From contig JADJPJ010000087.1 of assembly GCA_016713325.1 (NCBI GenBank), forward strand, positions 186,001-250,000: 64,000 nt of DNA, written 5' to 3'. Both the position numbers and the translations under genes were made by a program. The stretch is from Candidatus Flexifilum affinis. GTDB taxonomy: Bacteria; Chloroflexota; Anaerolineae; Aggregatilineales; Phototrophicaceae. A model generated the notes under the pieces. It worked only from the letters and a program-made list of their open reading frames with translations, was not told where the DNA came from and made no database searches. Positions 37,999 to 46,535 of the stretch are shown here, piece after piece. The first letter of the stretch is position 1. Every line of letters starts with the position of its first letter.

Positions 37999-38855
37999 AT
38001 GCACCACAAGAGATTGTTGGTTTCTTTGACGAGCGGCGGATTGTCCATGCTGAGTTTGGGCTTTATGCTGCTGCTGGCCCAACCTGTGGATGCTCAGTGC
38101 GGCTCGCAGGCGTCATCGTGCAAGAACTGTCACGAAGTGCAGGCGCAGGCCCCGGTCAACAATGATGGAACCGGTTGGCATGGTTCCCACGCTTTTGGCG
38201 ATTTCTGCTATATGTGCCACGCGGGCAATCCGCAAGCCACCGAAGTTGACAGCGCACACACAGGCATGGTCCCGCCGCTTTCCGATGTCGAGGCGTCGTG
38301 CGTGCAGTGCCACCCCGATGATCTGACCGACCGGGCGCAGGTCTATGCTACTGCACTCAACGTTGAGTTCGGCAGGGGGGCGATTCCGGCGGAGGGTCGG
38401 ATGTCGCAGTGTCGTCATCCGGCCCAGGTGATCGAGCCAGCGACAGCGGCGCGGTCGTTGCGCAAATTGTGATTGGCGTCCCCGCGAGCAATACACTGGC
38501 CGTCGATGATCCCAACCTGGTGGACTATAAGCAACGCTACAACGAAATCGTCTTAGGTGAACGGCCGGTCAACATGGGGAACGTCGTGCTGATCGGTTTG
38601 ATCGGCTTGATCGCGGTTGGCGGCGGCGGTTTCGTCCTCGTCAACGAAGTTCGCCTTGCGGGTGGCTCGTCCAAACCGGTCGAGGGCGTGTATCCCGACG
38701 ACGTCGTCGAAATGCTGCCAGCGCTGGCGCGACTCAGATCCGAGACGCGCAAGTCACTGGGAAAGCTCGTTCAAAATTCGAAAAAGACCGACGCGGTCGT
38801 CAGCCTCATCAATACCATTGACCCCGATACCAAACCGGAGGACTCTGCATCATGA
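37999..38855 (+). CDS. triheme c-type cytochrome with C-terminal membrane anchor, one frameshift
   Basis: The ATG at 37999 follows TGAGGAGAAAGG. Residues 1-33 are a signal peptide (MLSLGFMLLLAQPVDAQ). Three heme motifs follow: CKNCH, CYMCH and CVQCH. The frame shifts at the GGGGGG run near 38371; the next frame reads GDSGGGSDVAVSSSGPGD, then GNVVLIGLIGLIAVGGGGFVL (membrane helix) and a charged cytoplasmic tail. Together they make ~285 residues. The shift lies in a homopolymer, so an error is likely. The stop overlaps the YeeE start (ATGA). Probably the electron-entry cytochrome of the molybdoenzyme complex. Confidence 0.75.
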
Positions 38856-39397
38856 AGTCGATCTTGGCGTACATTCGCCGGGATGAGTGGTCGCCGTACG
38901 TGGCGGGCATCCTGCTCGGCGTTGTCGGTGTGCTGGCGGTCTGGTTGAGCAATAGCTTACTCGGCGCATCAGGCGCGTTTGAGAACGTCGTCGGGTTGAT
39001 CGGTCAGCAGATCGCGCCTGACATGTTCGATAATCTCTATTTCAACTACATCATGCCGCCGGGAATTACGTGGGGCGTCATTCTGCTGGTGGGCATTTTC
39101 TTCGGCGGGATGATTGGCGCTGCGACCAGCGGCACGCTCAAGTGGGGCAAGAAAGACGCCGCCAACAGCGATGAGCAGTGGAAGAGCATCTTCGGACGGC
39201 AGACGTGGCGGCGTTGGGTCGTCGCTTTTGTCGGTGCGATCATTCTGGAATATGCCGCTGGCATTGCCGGGGGCTGCACCAGCGGGCTGGCGATTTCCGG
39301 CGGGATGCTGCTCGCTCCTGCTGCATTCCTGTTCATCGCCGGGATGTTTGCGTCGGGCATCATCACCGCCATGATCATCTACCGCAAGAGGTACTAG
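38852..39397 (+). CDS. YeeE/YedE family sulfur transport protein, half 1
   Basis: The 181-residue protein has four to five membrane helices. It carries the conserved Cys motif AGGCTSGLAISGG of the YeeE/YedE (TsuA-type) family, known for thiosulfate uptake. Full-length members are about 350 residues; here the two halves are separate neighbouring genes (38852 and 39401). The start overlaps the cytochrome stop. It probably brings thiosulfate or another sulfur compound, or a sulfur atom, to the complex. Confidence 0.85.
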   Translation: MKSILAYIRRDEWSPYVAGILLGVVGVLAVWLSNSLLGASGAFENVVGLIGQQIAPDMFDNLYFNYIMPPGITWGVILLVGIFFGGMIGAATSGTLKWGKKDAANSDEQWKSIFGRQTWRRWVVAFVGAIILEYAAGIAGGCTSGLAISGGMLLAPAAFLFIAGMFASGIITAMIIYRKRY

Positions 39398-39400
39398 AAC

Positions 39401-39952
39401 ATGTCAACTGAAGTCATTGCGCTGTTCCTGGGCGTGTTCTTCGGATTTGCTCTCAACAAGGCCGGACTGACCAAGTATCACAAGATCGTCAACGTTTTCC
39501 GGCTCACCGATCTGGCAGTCCTCAAGTTCATGATGACCGCGCTGATTGTCTCGATGAGCGGTCTGTATCTTCTGCGTAGCTTGGGATTGGTGACGTTTCC
39601 GAACGTCCCCGCGACCTACATCGTCGGTAACGTGGTCGGCGGGCTGATCTTCGGTGTCGGTATGGCGTTGAGTGGCTACTGCCCCGGCACCTGTGCTGCC
39701 GGAGCGGGTGAGGGCAAGCTCGACTACATCGTGCCCGGTTTTCTGGGCTTTCTGGTCGGTGCGGCGATCTATGGCCTGACTTATCAGCAGGTCTTCCCCG
39801 CGATTTCCGCGATTGCCAACGTCGGCAATGTCGTGCTCCCGGACATATGGAATCTCAGTCCATTCCTGACGATCACGCTGTTCACGATGCTGTCGCTGCT
39901 CCTGTTTTACCTGATCGACCGCGTGGGATTGCACCGCAAAGAACGCGGATAG
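39401..39952 (+). CDS. YeeE/YedE family sulfur transport protein, half 2
   Basis: The 183-residue protein has four to five membrane helices and the motif LSGYCPGTCAAGAG, the second conserved Cys region of YeeE/YedE transporters. It starts 3 bases after half 1. Together the two would rebuild a full transporter with Cys pairs lining the path. Its position inside a cytochrome-molybdoenzyme operon links it to sulfur respiration or oxidation rather than assimilation. Confidence 0.85.
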   Translation: MSTEVIALFLGVFFGFALNKAGLTKYHKIVNVFRLTDLAVLKFMMTALIVSMSGLYLLRSLGLVTFPNVPATYIVGNVVGGLIFGVGMALSGYCPGTCAAGAGEGKLDYIVPGFLGFLVGAAIYGLTYQQVFPAISAIANVGNVVLPDIWNLSPFLTITLFTMLSLLLFYLIDRVGLHRKERG

Positions 39953-39968
39953 GGACGGGAGAGACCTG

Positions 39969-42140
39969 ATGTCCAACGATCTATCAAGACGCACCTTCTT
40001 ACAGCTTGGCGCTGTGACGGCGGGCGCGCTCGCAGTCGGCCACCTGCTGCCGCCAGCGGTTGCGCAGGCCGCTGAGGGCGCGGGCATGCTGAATTCAAAC
40101 GGCGACGGCTTTGTCCCCAGCATGTGTGAAATGTGCGTGTGGCGCTGCGGTTTGATCGCCAAAGTGAGAAGTGGGCGCATCGTCAAACTGGATGGCAACC
40201 CGGAACATCCGCACTCCAAAGGCCATTTGTGCGTGCGCGGTAAGTCGGGCTTGTACAACACCTATGACCCCGACCGCGTTCTGCATCCACTGATTCGCGT
40301 CGGCAAACGCGGGGAAGGGCGCTTCCGCCGAGCGTCATGGGAAGAAGCGCTCGATCTCACCGCCAGCAACATGCTCGCCATCAAGCAGCAGTATGGTGCC
40401 GAGGCAATGGTGTTCTCGTCCACGCATAATCTGAGTCAGGTGCAGTTCGAAAATCTACTCTATGCCTATGGCTCACCGAATTATGGCACGCAGCGCAGTC
40501 TATGCTTCAATGCCATGATCGTCGCTAACCTGATGACCTATGGTATGGAAGAACCGGAACGCATCTACGATGAGCAGCTCAGCTACATCATTCTGACGGG
40601 GCGCAACCTCCTGGAAGCGATCTCGACGTCTGAGACGGGCGATCTGAGCGCAGCTATCGGACGCGGCGCGAAAGTCGTCTACCTCGACCCGCGTTTCACA
40701 AAGACCGCCGCCAAAGCGACGGAATGGTTGCCCATCAAGCCGGGGACGGATTTGGCATTCCATCTGGCGCTGCTCAATGTGATCATCGCCGAGGACCTAT
40801 ACGATCACGCTTTCGTTGAGCGGCACACCATCGGGTTTGAGCAGATCGCGCAGGAAGTCGCCAATTACACGCCAGAATGGGCAGGAGCGATCACAGACAT
40901 CGACCCAGACGGAATCCGCCGGATCGCCCGCGAATTCGCTGCTGCCGCGCCGCACGCGCTGGCACATAACGGCTGGCGAACTTCAAATTTCATCAACTCG
41001 TTCCAGACTCAGCGGGCGATCACGATTTTGAACGCCCTCATCGGCAACTGGAATGTGACCATGCGCGCGTCTGCCGGTGAATCGAGCGGCGCCCTGGGGA
41101 CCATTCCACAGCCGCCGTACCCGCGTGTCTCGGCTCAGCGCCTGGATCGTGTGCCGTCGCGTTTCCCGGTCGTCCCGCTGAAACTCGGCGTCTTTCAGGA
41201 ACTGCGCGACAACATCGTCAGTGGCGAGCCGTATCAGGCGCACGGTTGGTTCATCGCGCGCCAGAATCCGGTGATGTCGCTGCCGGACCGCGCCAAGACC
41301 CTGCAAGCCTTCGAGAAGATGGATTTCATCGTCACGGTGGATATTCTCGTCAATGACACGGCGTGGTTTTCCGACGTGATTTTGCCGGAAGCCTCGTATC
41401 TTGAACGCTACGATCCGCTGCTGCCCGTCGGCGACCGCGTCTACATTCGCCAGCCCGTGATCGAGCCGCAAGGCGAAGCGCGGTCGGCGCTGTGGATTTA
41501 CAAGCAGTTGGGCGAACGACTCGGCCTGGGCGATTACTTCCAATACGCCGATGAAGAAGACTACATCCGCCAGCAGTTAGCGCCACTCGGCGTTACGCTG
41601 GAGGAGATCCGATCACGCGGATACGTCGAACTACCGCCACACGAAGAAGCGGGCTTCACCTGGAACACGCCAAGCGGAATGGTCGAACTGTATTCGGACA
41701 CATTGTCACGCGTCGGATTTTCCGGCGTCCCCGTATGGGAGCCCCCGCCGCAGCCGCCGGACGGGCAGTTCTATCTGCTTACCGGCAAGGTGGCACAGGC
41801 GACCCAGTTCGGCACGCAAAACAATCAAATGCTGCATAAATACGCCGATGAACCGCGCCTCTGGCTAAACGATAGCGTGGCGGCAGATCGGGGACTTGTC
41901 GAAGGCGATTGGGTCGAAGTCGCCAGCCTGGTCGGGATCGGTCATATCCGCCTGCGTGTCACCCCCGCTATCCGCCGCGACTGCGTGTATCTGACTCCCG
42001 GTCATGGACATCTCTCTAGAGGACTGACGACGGCGTTCGGCGTCGGTGCAAGCGACTCGGCGTTACACGTGACTTACACCGATCCGGTCAGCGGTGGTCA
42101 GGCGCTCAGTCAGACGTTTGTCACGGTTCGAAAGGTGTAA
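39969..42140 (+). CDS. Tat-exported molybdopterin oxidoreductase (PsrA/PhsA-like)
   Basis: The 723-residue protein is intact. The N-terminus SRRTFLQLG is a twin-arginine signal. A [4Fe-4S] site is formed by C53, C56, C60 and C88 (C-x2-C-x3-C-x27-C). The Mo/W ligand is probably C179 in RSLCFNA, as in NapA/PsrA-type enzymes. Further family segments are GRNLLEA, YLDPRFTKTA and PVMSLPDR, with a C-terminal dinucleotide-binding domain. It is the catalytic subunit of a three-subunit complex with the ferredoxin and NrfD genes that follow. The neighbouring YeeE genes favour thiosulfate, polysulfide or tetrathionate as substrate; direction (reduction or oxidation) cannot be told. Confidence 0.85.
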   Translation: MSNDLSRRTFLQLGAVTAGALAVGHLLPPAVAQAAEGAGMLNSNGDGFVPSMCEMCVWRCGLIAKVRSGRIVKLDGNPEHPHSKGHLCVRGKSGLYNTYDPDRVLHPLIRVGKRGEGRFRRASWEEALDLTASNMLAIKQQYGAEAMVFSSTHNLSQVQFENLLYAYGSPNYGTQRSLCFNAMIVANLMTYGMEEPERIYDEQLSYIILTGRNLLEAISTSETGDLSAAIGRGAKVVYLDPRFTKTAAKATEWLPIKPGTDLAFHLALLNVIIAEDLYDHAFVERHTIGFEQIAQEVANYTPEWAGAITDIDPDGIRRIAREFAAAAPHALAHNGWRTSNFINSFQTQRAITILNALIGNWNVTMRASAGESSGALGTIPQPPYPRVSAQRLDRVPSRFPVVPLKLGVFQELRDNIVSGEPYQAHGWFIARQNPVMSLPDRAKTLQAFEKMDFIVTVDILVNDTAWFSDVILPEASYLERYDPLLPVGDRVYIRQPVIEPQGEARSALWIYKQLGERLGLGDYFQYADEEDYIRQQLAPLGVTLEEIRSRGYVELPPHEEAGFTWNTPSGMVELYSDTLSRVGFSGVPVWEPPPQPPDGQFYLLTGKVAQATQFGTQNNQMLHKYADEPRLWLNDSVAADRGLVEGDWVEVASLVGIGHIRLRVTPAIRRDCVYLTPGHGHLSRGLTTAFGVGASDSALHVTYTDPVSGGQALSQTFVTVRKV

Positions 42141-42144
42141 CCCT

Positions 42145-42942
42145 GTGTCTCACCAGGCCAATAACCCGCGCTATGGCTTCTTAATTGACGCCTCGTACTG
42201 CATCGACTGCCGCTCCTGTATGGTCGCGTGCAGTGTCGAAAACAAAGTCCCTATGGACAGTACGCGCATCTGGATCGAGGAGACGGGTATCACAGGAACT
42301 TATCCCGATCTCAAAAGCTTCACCGCGCCGTTTCACTGTATGCATTGCATAGACCCATCGTGCGTCTCTGCATGTACGGTGAGCGCGCTCACGCGCAGCG
42401 AAGACGGAATCGTCAGCTACAACCAGGATATTTGCATCGGCTGCCGCTACTGCGTGTACGCCTGTCCCTTCGGTGTGCCGACTTATCAGTGGGATGAACC
42501 ACTGCCGCTCGTGATCAAGTGCGATATGTGTTTCCAGCGGCTTGCTGAAGGTCAGCAGCCCGCGTGTGCGGCAACCTGTCCGACCGGGGCGATCCAGTTT
42601 GGCAGATACGAAGATATGCTGGCGGAAGCGCATCGCAAGATCAGCGAACGCCCAGACAAGTATGTCCAGCACATCTACGGTGAAGAAGAAAACGGCGGAA
42701 CAGCGACGCTTTACATTTCGCCCGTCCCGTTTGACGAACTCGGCTTCCCGATTGCCGGCACCACCTCACCAGCGTACTCGAACCGGCTCGTTACCGAAGG
42801 GACACCGATGGTCGCGGGGGCGATGCTGGTCGGCCTGACAGGGGCGTACCTCACCATAAAGCATCTCAAGGAAGAAGCCGAAAAAGACCGTCAAGAAGCG
42901 GAACAAAAGATACTGGCCCAGTCGGCAGGGGAAGAGAAATAA
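42145..42942 (+). CDS. four-cluster ferredoxin subunit (PsrB/PhsB-like)
   Basis: The GTG at 42145 is the likely start, 5 bases after the molybdoenzyme stop; the earlier open frame overlaps that gene. Sixteen cysteines bind four [4Fe-4S] clusters: CIDCRSCMVAC, CMHCIDPSCVSAC, CIGCRYCVYAC, and CDMC with CAATC. A C-terminal hydrophobic helix (MVAGAMLVGLTGAYLTI) anchors it, as in formate dehydrogenase and Hmc-type subunits. It passes electrons between the NrfD membrane subunit and the molybdoenzyme. Length about 265 residues. Confidence 0.9.
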   Translation: MSHQANNPRYGFLIDASYCIDCRSCMVACSVENKVPMDSTRIWIEETGITGTYPDLKSFTAPFHCMHCIDPSCVSACTVSALTRSEDGIVSYNQDICIGCRYCVYACPFGVPTYQWDEPLPLVIKCDMCFQRLAEGQQPACAATCPTGAIQFGRYEDMLAEAHRKISERPDKYVQHIYGEEENGGTATLYISPVPFDELGFPIAGTTSPAYSNRLVTEGTPMVAGAMLVGLTGAYLTIKHLKEEAEKDRQEAEQKILAQSAGEEK

Positions 42943-42944
42943 TC

Positions 42945-44126
42945 ATGCTGCGAAGAGTGGTGCACGAACTGCGCACCATGCCGAAGTTCATGTACATCAC
43001 GACGGCGCTGACCGTATTCGGGTTAAGTATCGCCCTGTACCGCATGTTTGTCGGGCTGGGACCGACCACTAACCTGAGCAAAGAGTTTCCGTGGGGCATC
43101 TGGATCAGCTTCGACTTAGCGACTGTCGCGTTATCAGGCGGCGCTTTCACGCTTGCGGCGCTGGTCTATGTCTTTCAGTTTGAAGACCTGCACGCTGCCA
43201 CACGCCCAACCGTGTTGGCAGGGCTGCTCGGTTACAGTTCGGTGATGGTCATTCTGCTGTTCGACCTCGGACGCTGGGATCGCTTCTACAATGTGTTTCT
43301 CCATCCCAACGTGAGTTCGGCGCTGCTTGAGGTCAGTTGGTGCATCACTGCGTATACACTGATCCTGATCTACGAACTCAGCCCGGTGCTGTTGGAAAAC
43401 ACACGGCTCAAATGGCTGCTGCCATTCATCAAGAGATACACCGTGCCCATCGTCATCGCCGGGGTGACGCTCTCGACCATGCACCAGTCGTCGTTGGGAA
43501 CGATGTTCATTATCATGTCGCCACGCCTGCATCCGCTCTGGTCGTCAATGCTGCTGCCTGTGTTCTTCCTCATCAGTTCCTTTGCTTCGGGAATCTCATT
43601 GGTGATTGCCGGTTCAACGCTCAGCCACTGGTTATTTGGACGCAGCCTCAAGATCAAGACAATGGCGAGACTGAGCTGGTTCATCCCCTGGATTCTGGCA
43701 TTCTACGTCGTGATCAAGTTCGGCGAACTGGTGATCGCAGGCGAATGGGATCTGCTCTTGAGCAGCGGTGGTTACAGTTTGCTGTTCTGGGCGGAGATCA
43801 TCTTTGGCGCGCTCATTCCCATTGGGCTCTTCGCGTTCAAGCAAGTGCGTTTCAGTCGTCTCGCCTCGTTGATCGGCGCGCTGTTCATCATGGGCGGGAC
43901 AATCTTAAATCGCTTTGATGTGACTTGGTTCTCGATTGCCAGCGTCAATGGTGAAGTCTATACGCCACATTGGATGGAAATCGCCATTCTGATTGGTGTC
44001 GCAGCGGGGGTTGTCACCGTCTACAGCCTGAGCGCGCGTTACTTCCCGGTCTACGAAGAGACTGAAGGGCAGAGGCAAACGGCTGAGCCACGTCTCCTTG
44101 AGCAATCGTCCGCGTTAGGGGACTAA
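42945..44126 (+). CDS. nrfD: NrfD/PsrC-family quinone-interacting membrane subunit
   Basis: The 393-residue protein has eight to ten membrane helices (for example PWGIWISFDLATVALSGGAF and YSLLFWAEIIFGALIPIGLF). The GIW.SFD segment and EVSWCITAYTLIL are typical of NrfD/PsrC/HybB subunits that exchange electrons with the quinone pool. The start is 2 bases after the ferredoxin stop. It is the last gene of the operon. Confidence 0.9.
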   Translation: MLRRVVHELRTMPKFMYITTALTVFGLSIALYRMFVGLGPTTNLSKEFPWGIWISFDLATVALSGGAFTLAALVYVFQFEDLHAATRPTVLAGLLGYSSVMVILLFDLGRWDRFYNVFLHPNVSSALLEVSWCITAYTLILIYELSPVLLENTRLKWLLPFIKRYTVPIVIAGVTLSTMHQSSLGTMFIIMSPRLHPLWSSMLLPVFFLISSFASGISLVIAGSTLSHWLFGRSLKIKTMARLSWFIPWILAFYVVIKFGELVIAGEWDLLLSSGGYSLLFWAEIIFGALIPIGLFAFKQVRFSRLASLIGALFIMGGTILNRFDVTWFSIASVNGEVYTPHWMEIAILIGVAAGVVTVYSLSARYFPVYEETEGQRQTAEPRLLEQSSALGD

Positions 44127-44454
<328 letters not shown>

Positions 44455-44626
44455 GACTGAAGTGAGACGATATCGTCTGGATGGCACTTGATTGGTTGAG
44501 TCGAGGCCGCCAGGACCAATGGGGTAGAGTAGGACCGGATTAGGAGCAGGTTACGCGCGAGTACGTGAGACCCGTCAGCTCCGAAATGAAAAGCCCGACC
44601 AGACCGGTCGGGCTTTTTTGTTTGTC
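44455..44626 (+). repeat. dispersed intergenic repeat, copy B, with terminator
   Basis: It begins GACTGAAGTGAGACGAT, continues GGGTAGAGTAGGACCGGAT and AGCAGGTTACGCGCGAG, and ends with GTCAGCTCCGAAATG plus the stem AAAAGCCCGACC/GGTCGGGCTTTTTT at 44589-44618. It lies between the convergent nrfD and sensor-kinase genes. Copies A, C and D share large parts; E is diverged. Confidence 0.7.
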
Positions 44627-44657
44627 TCGCGTCAAAAAAGAGGGTGCGCCCTCACGT

Positions 44658-46394
44658 TCATGAGGCGGGTGGTTTCCAGAGTAATGTCACCTCAGTCCCG
44701 GTACCGACGCGGCTGGCGATGTTCAGGGTTGCCTGAATGGCCGCAGCGCGCTCCTCCATGATGGCAAGACCCAGGCCAGCCGCCGGGTCTGATGGGTCAA
44801 ATCCGACACCGTTATCGCGGACGACCAAGGTGAGCAGGTCAGGCTGGCTGCGCAGGTGAACCGAAAATTGCGTCGCCTGACTGTGCTTCAGAACGTTGTT
44901 CAGGCTTTCCTGAGCAATTCGATAGACGGCCATGTGTACCTCAGCCGGCAGAGCCAGTTCCTCGCCCTGGATCTGCACCTCGGCGGTGAACTCCCGATGC
45001 CCGTACATGGCCTCGCTTAACTGGTGCAAGAGGATAGCCATCGGCGTTTTGACAATGCTTGCCGGGAGCAGTTCGAACAGCACGCTCTGCATTTGCGCCA
45101 GCGCTGCCCGGTTAAGGTCGATGACTTTCGCAAGGATCTCCCGCGCACGCCCCGGATCTCGCTCCATGAGACGGGGCAGCGCTTCACTCATTGATGTGGA
45201 GGCAAACAGCGACTGTTTGACGCTGTCGTGCAGATCGCGCGCCAGTCGCTGCCTTTCCTGCATTGCGGCGCTGTCGCGCGCCAGCTCGGTGAGACGCACC
45301 CGTTCCAGGGCCTGCTCACACTGGTGTGCGAGAGCCTGCATAAACAACAGATCTTCCTCAGGAAAGGTCTGCATTTTCGCAAAACTGTAAATGAGGATGC
45401 CGATGGAACGTTCATTCACAATGAGCGGCAGGAAGGCAAACGCCTGGCTGTTCTCAGCAGGCATCCCCTCTGCCTGGGGATAGCGCCGGCAATACTCTTC
45501 CATGGATGGAATCCAGACCGGCTTTTGTTGAAGCAGCGCTTCAGTCCAGGGTGCAGAATCACTCAGGGATAACGAGACGGCATGCTCCGAGCCACTGCGG
45601 GAACCTCTGGAGTGCAGGGTAGTGCTATCGTCCGACAACAGCAGGATTTCGCCTCGACAGGCACCGATGTGGGAAATACTCTGGTGCACACCAGCGTCAG
45701 CGACCTGCTCGTAGGACATCGCTCTGGACATCGCGGCCGCAATCTGCTGCAAACTGGCGAGTCGTCGCGCTGTGCGTTCAGCCTGTGTGCGTGCCTCCTG
45801 CTCGGCGATATAGAGCCGCTCGATCTCCATCTCGGACTGGTGGCGCTCGGTGATATCACTGACAGCAATACGACAACTGATTTGATTCTCGGCTTGTACG
45901 AGAACAGTACCATCCAGTTGGACCACCAGCGGTGGGTGGTTCGGTGGGAGCAAGCTGATTTCACACTGCTGGGGCTGCTGTGTGCGGTACAGGGCCTGCA
46001 AAAAAAAGTGATAGGTATCCTGGGCGCTGCGGTCAATAAAGTCAGACAGGTTCCGTTTGACGAGTTTCTCGCGGTCAATCCCCAGCATCGTTACAAAAGT
46101 GAGGTTGGCCTCTTGAATTCGCTCGTTGTTGTCGAGGGTGAGCAGCCCTATTGGGGAAAATTCGTAGAGATCGATATATTTGCGGTGTGAAGTTTCAAGC
46201 GCAATCTGCGTGACGCGCAGCTCTTCATTCTGGAGATCCAACTCAATTTGATGGACATTCAGCTCATGGATCAGTCTTTTAGCATCGTCGAGTGAAAAAT
46301 CCACAGCGCCGATGCGCGATGTCAGAAGTCTCTGTTCGGCTCGCTGGCGAAGCCGCGCACGTTGGGTGACATCAGGTTCTTCTGTCATGCACAT
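44658..46394 (-). CDS. PAS-GAF sensor kinase, HisKA_3 (NarL-type)
   Basis: The 578-residue protein has AAGG just before the ATG. A coiled N-terminus (RLIHELNVHQIELDLQNEEL) leads to a PAS domain (FSPIGLLTLDNNERIQEAN) and a GAF domain (residues ~220-370; AFAFLPLIVNERSIGILIYS). Then come HisKA_3 with RQRLARDLHDSVKQ (phospho-acceptor His) and an HATPase with AQESLNNVLKHS, VVRDNGVGFDPS and GLGLAIMEERA. There are no membrane helices, so it is a cytoplasmic sensor. Its N-terminal coil type is common next to CheB-CheR-PAS proteins such as the one upstream. No cognate NarL-type regulator is in the window. Confidence 0.9.
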   Translation of the reverse strand: MCMTEEPDVTQRARLRQRAEQRLLTSRIGAVDFSLDDAKRLIHELNVHQIELDLQNEELRVTQIALETSHRKYIDLYEFSPIGLLTLDNNERIQEANLTFVTMLGIDREKLVKRNLSDFIDRSAQDTYHFFLQALYRTQQPQQCEISLLPPNHPPLVVQLDGTVLVQAENQISCRIAVSDITERHQSEMEIERLYIAEQEARTQAERTARRLASLQQIAAAMSRAMSYEQVADAGVHQSISHIGACRGEILLLSDDSTTLHSRGSRSGSEHAVSLSLSDSAPWTEALLQQKPVWIPSMEEYCRRYPQAEGMPAENSQAFAFLPLIVNERSIGILIYSFAKMQTFPEEDLLFMQALAHQCEQALERVRLTELARDSAAMQERQRLARDLHDSVKQSLFASTSMSEALPRLMERDPGRAREILAKVIDLNRAALAQMQSVLFELLPASIVKTPMAILLHQLSEAMYGHREFTAEVQIQGEELALPAEVHMAVYRIAQESLNNVLKHSQATQFSVHLRSQPDLLTLVVRDNGVGFDPSDPAAGLGLAIMEERAAAIQATLNIASRVGTGTEVTLLWKPPAS

Positions 46395-46535
46395 GACCTT
46401 GCAGCCTCAAGACAAACCTTCGTTGATGAGGTAAAGGAGCGACACACGTATCAGTAGGGCGACGAAGCCAGAACCCTCTTTGGAAAAGCAGACACTTGCT
46501 TGAATAACCCAGATCAACCTGTCAAACAGAATATA

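Noticed and set aside
39404..40261. 285-codon minus-strand frame opposite the second YeeE gene
   Set aside because: Antisense to YeeE and the molybdoenzyme start, Gln/His-rich, no plausible fold or ribosome binding site.
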